A stretch of 11,634 bases of DNA from Lachnoclostridium sp. UBA3320 (GTDB taxonomy: Bacteria; Bacillota; Clostridia; Lachnospirales; Lachnospiraceae). The notes below the pieces were generated by a model, which was not told the origin of the DNA, ran no database searches, and was given only the letters and a program-made list of their open reading frames with translations. The position numbers and the translations under genes were made by a program. Numbering within the stretch: position 1 is the stretch's first letter; every line of letters starts with the position of its first letter. The stretch covers positions 1 to 11,634 of the forward strand of contig DESG01000180.1 of assembly GCA_002361175.1 (NCBI GenBank), read 5' to 3'. This document shows positions 6,396-11,634 of this stretch, piece after piece.

Positions 6396-7533
6396 TTGTT
6401 ATATGAAAATTGCTAAGAAAAATATTAATACAATAATAATGTATTTTGTAATATTTATCACTATCAGTCTGGCAATGGTTAGCGTATATCCAGATAGCGG
6501 AGGTATTAAATTCACGGGAACAAAGCTTGATATAGGTGTGGTTGACAGAGATAAAAGCGAAATTTCAGAAAATATTATTAAATATTTGACAAAATTTCAT
6601 AATGTAGAAGCAATGGATGATGATATAAAAGAACTGCAGGAGAGGATGTACTATTATGATAAAGATGTAATAATACAGATACCAGAAAAATTTGCAGAAA
6701 AATGTACTGCAGGAGAGACTGCTATTGACATTACACAACAGCCAGGTGAATATGATTATATGTATCTTGAAAGTCAGATAAATGATTTAATGAATCGTAT
6801 AATAAAATATAATATTGCAGGATATTCCATTAATGAGAGCTTTAAAAAAGTATCAGATACCCCTAAAAGTAAGGTAACACTATTAGATACTAATGGCAAT
6901 AATGGGCAGATTCCAAACTTTGCATATCTTTTCAGATATTTTCCATATATAAGTATAGCAATACTTGGCAATGTACTTGGCATTATCGTCTGTTCTTTTA
7001 GAAAAAGAGAAGTTAAGAATCGTATGTCAGTGTCAGCAGTCTCTATGAAAAGGCAATCAGCAGAAGCCTTTCTGGCATTTATAGTTATCGGTATTTTTAT
7101 ATGGCTTGGATTTTTGGCTGTTGCTTTGATATTGAATGGCAGGGAAATGTCTGGCAATGTAAATATAGCATATTATATATTGAACTCATTTGTAGTTATG
7201 GTAATGTCACTGTCAATAGCATTTCTTGCAGGTATGCTTGCTAAAAAAGTGCATATAGTAAATATAATAATTACACCTGTATCACTTTTTATGAGCTTTC
7301 TTGGCGGAGTTTTCGTGCCACTGTCAGTTCTTAATAGCACAGTAAGAAAAGCAGCAAGGTTTGTACCTGTGTTCTGGTATGAAGAAATTAATGATACATT
7401 AAGCAAATACGCAAAACTTCCAGATGAAGTTATAAGAGAAGTGTGGTCTAATATAGGAATACAGCTTCTTTTTACATTGATGTTTATTGCAGTTGCATTA
7501 GCAGTAAGCAGATATCAGAGGCAAGAAAGGTAG
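6382..7533 (+). CDS. ABC-2 type transporter permease (second of pair)
   Basis: This 383-residue integral membrane protein has the same plan as its upstream neighbour: an N-terminal helix (about 17-36), an extracytoplasmic domain to about residue 180, then five hydrophobic segments ending just before the basic tail SRYQRQER. Residues 49-69 (LDIGVVDRDKSEISENIIKY and onward) match the equivalent stretch of the first permease, so the two are paralogues, probably from an old tandem duplication. The ATG at 6382 lies inside the previous gene, with AGGAGG at 6369-6374 and 7-base spacing. It is the last gene of the operon, with a strong terminator 27 bases downstream. It probably forms a heterodimeric channel (LnrN-like). 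Substrate unknown. Confidence 0.9.
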   Translation: MTVFNCYMKIAKKNINTIIMYFVIFITISLAMVSVYPDSGGIKFTGTKLDIGVVDRDKSEISENIIKYLTKFHNVEAMDDDIKELQERMYYYDKDVIIQIPEKFAEKCTAGETAIDITQQPGEYDYMYLESQINDLMNRIIKYNIAGYSINESFKKVSDTPKSKVTLLDTNGNNGQIPNFAYLFRYFPYISIAILGNVLGIIVCSFRKREVKNRMSVSAVSMKRQSAEAFLAFIVIGIFIWLGFLAVALILNGREMSGNVNIAYYILNSFVVMVMSLSIAFLAGMLAKKVHIVNIIITPVSLFMSFLGGVFVPLSVLNSTVRKAARFVPVFWYEEINDTLSKYAKLPDEVIREVWSNIGIQLLFTLMFIAVALAVSRYQRQER

Positions 7534-7560
7534 TAAATTATAAAAATATATAAGATTAAG

Positions 7561-7613
7561 AAGATGTTTAAGGAAACTTTAATTTTGTTTAACTTTTCCT
7601 TAAACATCTTTTT
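7561..7613 (+). terminator. Intrinsic terminator of the ABC exporter operon
   Basis: A perfect 16-bp stem, AAGATGTTTAAGGAAA (7561-7576) pairing with 7595-7610, has an 18-base loop and is followed by a TTTTT run reaching 7613. It lies just after the second permease. The minus-strand side lacks a clear T-run, so it reads as plus-strand only. Confidence 0.88.
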
Positions 7614-7619
7614 AATATA

Positions 7620-7649
7620 TTGAATATATCACTGTCATTATGGTAAATT
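7620..7649 (+). promoter_or_regulatory. Possible promoter of the glycosyltransferase gene
   Basis: TTGAAT (7620-7625) and TAAATT (7644-7649) are 18 bases apart, with a TG at 7641-7642 making an extended -10. It lies between the upstream terminator and the start of the next gene, where a promoter is needed. The -10 is only a 4/6 match, so the exact position is tentative. Confidence 0.35.
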
Positions 7650-7676
7650 TATTTTACTGATTGTGAGGTGTTTAAT

Positions 7677-9230
7677 ATGAATAAATCTAAAAAAATATTA
7701 AGTATGACGTTTCATGGCTTATTTGCACTATTGTGGCTTATGGTTTTGCCAGGAATTATGATTGTCTGTTTTGTCAATGATATTTTAGTCATTGTTCCAG
7801 CATTGTCTATTCCTGTTCTTGTTCTTAATAAAGATAGAGTGTTTGAATTATTGGAAAGAATTAAAGAGCATATTACACGCTGTATAGAGAAGTACTCTAT
7901 TGTAACTATTGCAGTATTTCTTATGACAATACAGATTATAATACAGGCATATGTAGGATATGAAATGGCAGTAACTCCTGCTGGTGATAGGAATATTATA
8001 TTTAAGCAGGCAAGTGAGATGGCATTAAACAATGTATTTAAGACGAGTGAAGAATATAATTTTTATTTTCTGCGTTATCCAAATAATCAGTTGCTGCTTA
8101 TGCTTGAAACAATCTGGTTTATGATATTAAAAGCAGCAGGAACTACTAATTTTCTATATGGCAATATGGTCTTAAATATTTTTGTTATTGACTTAGCTAT
8201 AATACTATGCATGATTATAGTATACAAAAAATATGGAAAAAATCCTACAATACTTTTTCAGATAATGGCAATAATGTTTGTACCATTTTACACATATATA
8301 CCTTTTGTATATACAGATACTCTTGTACTGCCTATAGTTGCAGGAATTGTATTGTGTTATGAATTGCTTGAAGAGTACTGGAATAATAATAAAATAAAGT
8401 TTTTTATTACTTTAGTTATAATAGGAGTACTTACATGGGCTGGATATGCATTAAAACCTACTGTTGCAATTATTACTCTGGCGTGTTTTATCCATATGAT
8501 AATTGCTAAGGAGTGGAAAAAAGGAATTATTGCTTCATTTGCAATTATATTGGTTTTTGGTATATGTCTGAAAACATTTAATATAACTATGGAAAAAATG
8601 GAAGTAATTGACCAAACAAATTATGATAAAGAAAATTTTCCGTATTCGCACTGGATTATGATGGGCTTACAAGGAACAGGAAATTACAGTCTTAAAGACA
8701 GAGAGTATACAAGTTCATTTAAAACGAAGAAAGAGAAAGAAAAAGCAAATATTGCAATGATTAAAAAAAGATTAAGAGAATATGGAGTTAAAGGGCTTTT
8801 GCTTCATCAGTATATAAAGTCAGTAGCAACATGGTCAAATGGCAAATATGATATGGAATTTCATCTACAGCGTCAACCTAAGAGAAATTCATGGCTACAG
8901 ACAATATTTTTTAAAGATGGAATATTCTATCCTTTGTATGATGGGTATTGTACAATATACCAATGGATTATGTTAATATTTATTATGGCATCAATTATAT
9001 ATGGATTTAAAAGAAAAGAAACTGATTCTGCAGTTATGTGGAAACTTGCACTTTTCGGATTGTTTTTGTTTTTATCTATATGGGAAACAAAATCCAGATA
9101 TATAATGCAGTTTGTACCTGTGATGTTTTTAATAACTGTAGATATGCTTGTCAAAATTCAGAAAAATTTAATGCCAGTCGATGCATTAAAGAAAAAAGAT
9201 TGTAATTTAAGCATTGCTATGATAAAATAG
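7677..9230 (+). CDS. Polytopic membrane protein, probable GT-C-type (GT39-like) glycosyltransferase
   Basis: This 517-residue protein has about 10-12 hydrophobic segments. Features typical of lipid-phosphate-sugar-dependent GT-C transferases are an acidic residue in the first extracytoplasmic loop (D104 in TPAGDRN) and a C-terminal W469-E470 with R474-Y475 before a last hydrophobic helix. A soluble segment (about 325-400) has HWIMMGLQG, then a YTSSF element and a charged stretch, a pattern I associate with uncharacterised Firmicutes integral membrane proteins. It may transfer sugars onto cell-wall polymers, lipids or proteins at the outer face; acceptor and donor are unknown. ATG 7677 has GAGGTG (7665-7670) at 6-base spacing, preferred over the in-frame GTG at 7668 inside that site. 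It stands between a terminator and yebC and has no glycan-cluster neighbours. Family assignment is moderate. Confidence 0.75.
   Translation: MNKSKKILSMTFHGLFALLWLMVLPGIMIVCFVNDILVIVPALSIPVLVLNKDRVFELLERIKEHITRCIEKYSIVTIAVFLMTIQIIIQAYVGYEMAVTPAGDRNIIFKQASEMALNNVFKTSEEYNFYFLRYPNNQLLLMLETIWFMILKAAGTTNFLYGNMVLNIFVIDLAIILCMIIVYKKYGKNPTILFQIMAIMFVPFYTYIPFVYTDTLVLPIVAGIVLCYELLEEYWNNNKIKFFITLVIIGVLTWAGYALKPTVAIITLACFIHMIIAKEWKKGIIASFAIILVFGICLKTFNITMEKMEVIDQTNYDKENFPYSHWIMMGLQGTGNYSLKDREYTSSFKTKKEKEKANIAMIKKRLREYGVKGLLLHQYIKSVATWSNGKYDMEFHLQRQPKRNSWLQTIFFKDGIFYPLYDGYCTIYQWIMLIFIMASIIYGFKRKETDSAVMWKLALFGLFLFLSIWETKSRYIMQFVPVMFLITVDMLVKIQKNLMPVDALKKKDCNLSIAMIK
9200..9228 (+). promoter_or_regulatory. 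Possible promoter for yebC-guaA inside the glycosyltransferase 3' end
   Basis: TTGTAA (9200-9205) and TAAAAT (9223-9228) are 17 bases apart, giving a predicted start near 9235, about 45 bases before yebC. No terminator separates the glycosyltransferase from yebC, so read-through is the alternative. AT-rich coding DNA gives many chance matches. Confidence 0.35.
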
Positions 9231-9279
9231 TAAACAAAAATAATCCAACATCAAAACGTTAAAGAAAGGAACTAGGCAT

Positions 9280-10023
9280 ATGTCAGGACATTCAAAATTT
9301 GCCAATATAAAACATAAGAAAGAAAAAAATGATGCTAAAAAAGGAAAAATTTTTACTATTATAGGAAGAGAATTAGCAGTTGCAGTTAAAGAGGGTGGTG
9401 CTGACCCTGAAAATAACAGCAAACTCCGTGATGTTATTGCAAAAGCAAAAGCAAACAATATGCCAAATGATACTATTGACCGTGGTATTAAAAAAGCAGC
9501 AGGTGATGCTGACAGTGTAAATTATGAAGAAGTAACATATGAAGGATATGGACCAAGCGGCACAGCAATTATAGTTAAGGCACTTACAGACAATAAAAAT
9601 CGGACAGCAAGCAATGTGCGCAATGCCTTTACAAAGGGGAGCGGGAGTGTAGGCACACAGGGCTGTGTGTCATATATGTTTGATGAAAAAGGTCAGATTA
9701 TTATTTCAAAAGAGGAAATGGACGACAACGGTATAAACATGGAAGCAGACGACATAATGATGTTAGCATTAGATGCTGGTGCAGAAGACTTTACAGAAGA
9801 AGATGATTCTTATGAAATAATTACATCACCAGATGAATTTAGTGTAGTGCGTGAGGCTCTTGAAGCAAAGAAGCTGCCTATGGCCAGTGCAGAAATTACA
9901 ATGATACCACAAAATTATGTAACTCTTACAGATGAAAATGATATTAGGCAACTTACACGTACACTTGACTTACTCGATGATGATGATGATGTACATGACG
10001 TATACCATAACTGGGATGACTGA
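9280..10023 (+). CDS. yebC: YebC/PmpR-family (TACO1-like) DNA-binding or translation factor
   Basis: This 247-residue cytoplasmic protein is the family's usual length. It opens with the family hallmark MSGHSKFANIKHKK (Phe where Trp is commoner), continues with GKIFTIIGRELAVAVKEGG and the AKANNMPNDTIDRGIKKA element, then the central YEGYGPSG and the NVRNAFTKGSGSVG stretch. The C-terminus is very acidic (five Asp in a row from a GAT run at 9976-9990). Members have been described as transcription regulators (PmpR, YebC), and some YebC/TACO1 proteins help ribosomes through difficult stretches such as prolines; which applies here cannot be told. GAAAGGA (9264-9270) precedes the ATG by 9 bases. It lies 40 bases before guaA, probably in the same transcript. 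Confidence 0.95.
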   Translation: MSGHSKFANIKHKKEKNDAKKGKIFTIIGRELAVAVKEGGADPENNSKLRDVIAKAKANNMPNDTIDRGIKKAAGDADSVNYEEVTYEGYGPSGTAIIVKALTDNKNRTASNVRNAFTKGSGSVGTQGCVSYMFDEKGQIIISKEEMDDNGINMEADDIMMLALDAGAEDFTEEDDSYEIITSPDEFSVVREALEAKKLPMASAEITMIPQNYVTLTDENDIRQLTRTLDLLDDDDDVHDVYHNWDD

Positions 10024-10062
10024 CATTCCAACAGTTAAAGTTGCAGAAAGGAACAGGGAAAT

Positions 10063-11604
10063 ATGAATAAAGAGTTAGTTATTGTTCTAGATTTTGGAGG
10101 ACAATATAACCAGCTTATTGCTAGACGAGTGAGAGAGTGCAATGTATATTGTGAAGTTCATCCATATACATTAAGTTTAGAAAAAATAAAAGAGATGAGT
10201 CCAAAAGGGATAATTTTTACAGGCGGCCCAGAAAGTGTGTATAATGAAAAGGCACCACGCTGTACTAAAGAACTTTTTGAACTAAACATACCAATACTTG
10301 GCATATGTTATGGGGCACATCTTATGACATATATGTTAGGAGGCAAAGTAGAAAAAGCACCTATTAGCGAGTACGGAAAAACTGAAGTAAGGACAGATAA
10401 TAGTTCAGTTTTATTCCATAATGTATCAAAAAAAACTATAACGTGGATGAGTCATACAGACTATATTTCAGAGCTGCCAATAGGTTTTAGGTCTTGCGCT
10501 ATCACAGATGCTTGTCCTGTTGCAGCAATGGAGTGTACAGAGAAAAAGTTATATGCCATACAATTTCATCCAGAGGTTATGCATACACAAGAGGGATTAA
10601 AGATGCTTTCTAATTTTGTGTATGATGTATGCAAATGCAGCGGTAACTGGAAGATGTCATCTTTTGTTGACGAAACAGTAAAAAGTATACATGAAAAAGT
10701 TGGTGATGGAAAAGTTTTATGTGCATTATCTGGTGGTGTAGATTCTTCTGTCGCAGCAGTCCTTTTATCTAAAGCAGTTGGAAAACAACTTACATGTGTG
10801 TTTGTTGACCAAGGTCTTTTACGTAAAAATGAAGGAGACGAAGTAGAAGCTGTATTCGGACCAGATGGACTATATGACCTTAATTTTATACGTGTTAATT
10901 GCAAAGAACGTTTTTATAAAAAGCTTAAAGGAGTAACAGAACCTGAAAAGAAACGAAAAATTATCGGTGAAGAATTTATTAGGGTATTTGAAGAGGAAGC
11001 TAAGAAAATAGGAACTGTAGATTTTCTTGTGCAGGGAACAATTTATCCAGATGTAATAGAATCAGGACTTGGAAAATCAGCAGTAATTAAATCACATCAT
11101 AATGTTGGAGGATTACCTGACTATGTAGATTTTAAAGAGATAATAGAGCCACTACGAATGCTTTTTAAAGATGAAGTACGTAAAGTTGGAATTGAACTTG
11201 GAATACCAGAACATCTGGTATTTAGACAGCCATTTCCAGGACCAGGACTTGGAATAAGGATCATAGGAGAAGTAACAGCAGAGAAATGTTTTATTGTACA
11301 AGAAGCAGATGCTATTTATAGAGAAGAAATTGCTAAAGCAGGTTTTGATAAAAAACTTGGACAATATTTTGCAGCACTTACAAATATGCAATCTGTTGGA
11401 GTTATGGGTGATGACAGAACTTATGATTATGCAGTTGTGCTACGTGCAGTCAATACATCGGATTTTATGACAGCTGAACCTGCACAGATACCTTGGGCAG
11501 TGCTGGGGAAAGTGGCATCAAGAATTGTAAATGAAGTAAAAGGAGTTAATAGAGTACTTTATGATTGTACTGGAAAACCACCAGCAACGATAGAGTTCGA
11601 GTGA
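10063..11604 (+). CDS. guaA: GMP synthase (glutamine-hydrolysing)
   Basis: This enzyme converts XMP to GMP with ATP and glutamine, the last step of guanine nucleotide synthesis. The 513 residues are full length. The N-terminal class I glutaminase domain (about 1-190) has nucleophile C82 in GICYG and the H169/E171 pair in FHPEV. The ATP-pyrophosphatase domain has P-loop SGGVDSS at 223-229 and FVDQGLLRKNEGDEV. The C-terminal dimerisation domain has GVMGDDRTYDYA and ends KPPATIEFE. Oddity: the nucleophile elbow reads GICYGAH, with His86 where the GxCxGxQ motif normally has Gln, which could weaken glutamine use. GAAAGGAA (10046-10053) gives a start at ATG 10063. It follows yebC closely and precedes a probable terminator. 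Identity is not in doubt. Confidence 0.97.
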   Translation: MNKELVIVLDFGGQYNQLIARRVRECNVYCEVHPYTLSLEKIKEMSPKGIIFTGGPESVYNEKAPRCTKELFELNIPILGICYGAHLMTYMLGGKVEKAPISEYGKTEVRTDNSSVLFHNVSKKTITWMSHTDYISELPIGFRSCAITDACPVAAMECTEKKLYAIQFHPEVMHTQEGLKMLSNFVYDVCKCSGNWKMSSFVDETVKSIHEKVGDGKVLCALSGGVDSSVAAVLLSKAVGKQLTCVFVDQGLLRKNEGDEVEAVFGPDGLYDLNFIRVNCKERFYKKLKGVTEPEKKRKIIGEEFIRVFEEEAKKIGTVDFLVQGTIYPDVIESGLGKSAVIKSHHNVGGLPDYVDFKEIIEPLRMLFKDEVRKVGIELGIPEHLVFRQPFPGPGLGIRIIGEVTAEKCFIVQEADAIYREEIAKAGFDKKLGQYFAALTNMQSVGVMGDDRTYDYAVVLRAVNTSDFMTAEPAQIPWAVLGKVASRIVNEVKGVNRVLYDCTGKPPATIEFE

Positions 11605-11606
11605 TG

Positions 11607-11632
11607 AAGTTGTCATTGCAGAACAACTTTTT
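11607..11632 (+). terminator. Probable intrinsic terminator after guaA
   Basis: AAGTTGT (11607-11613) pairs with ACAACTT (11623-11629) around a 9-base loop, followed by a T-run to 11632, starting 2 bases after the guaA stop. The stem is short and AT-rich, and the window ends 2 bases later, so any further extension cannot be judged. Confidence 0.55.
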
Positions 11633-11634
11633 GC

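Noticed and set aside
6774..7406. Minus-strand open frames opposite the second permease.
   Set aside because: They mirror hydrophobic codons of the permease, have no plausible ribosome site or family motif, and the sense gene is clearly real.
7668..7676. GTG start at 7668 for the glycosyltransferase.
   Set aside because: The GTG is itself part of the GAGGTG ribosome site, which is well spaced for ATG 7677.
9976..9990. Five-fold GAT repeat as a possible microsatellite or phase-variation tract.
   Set aside because: It is an in-frame trinucleotide run coding for Asp in the normally acidic YebC tail. Length changes would not shift the frame.
1..11634. CRISPR arrays, insertion sequences, prophage, toxin-antitoxin or defence genes.
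   Set aside because: No repeat-spacer pattern, terminal inverted repeats, transposase or integrase motifs, or abrupt composition change was seen anywhere in the window.

Overview
The window looks like core chromosome of a low-GC Gram-positive anaerobe, most likely a Clostridia member of the Lachnospiraceae type. The DNA is AT-rich (roughly one third GC by eye), codons favour A/T in the third position, Shine-Dalgarno sites are strong (AGGAGG, GAAAGGA), and the proteins read as Firmicutes versions of their families. The genus cannot be named from this sequence alone. No rRNA, tRNA, CRISPR array, insertion sequence or phage gene is visible, and no gene-free stretch exceeds 300 bases.

Layout. 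(1) Bases 62-2353, plus strand: ilvB-ilvN, the catalytic and regulatory subunits of acetohydroxyacid synthase, the first committed enzyme of branched-chain amino acid synthesis. A hairpin at 2388-2419 closes this unit and also serves the converging genes. (2) Bases 2426-4185, minus strand: a two-component system made of a membrane-embedded HisKA_3 sensor kinase and a NarL/LuxR-type response regulator. (3) Bases 4325-7533, plus strand: an ABC-2 exporter (ATPase plus two related permeases), transcribed divergently from the kinase/regulator pair and ended by a strong terminator at 7561-7613. (4) Bases 7677-9230: a lone polytopic GT-C-type glycosyltransferase. (5) Bases 9280-11604: a YebC/PmpR-family regulator and guaA (GMP synthase), with a probable terminator at the window edge.

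How the parts fit. The two-component system and ABC exporter look like one stimulus-response module. Protein types, gene content and sizes resemble the Bacillus subtilis LnrJK-LnrLMN (YfiJK-YfiLMN) system for resistance to membrane-active polyenes, but here the regulatory pair and the transporter are divergent. The 139-bp gap between them holds two TGACA-N2-TGTCA palindromes 22 bp apart, interleaved with both promoters. This is the best candidate operator in the window. The remaining genes are housekeeping or cell-envelope functions.

Points most worth a second look: the twin-palindrome operator; a four-cysteine insertion of about 20 residues beside the active-site region of IlvB; and GuaA, whose glutaminase nucleophile motif has His where class I amidotransferases normally have Gln. 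I see no wholly new system here. The novelty is in details of known families.
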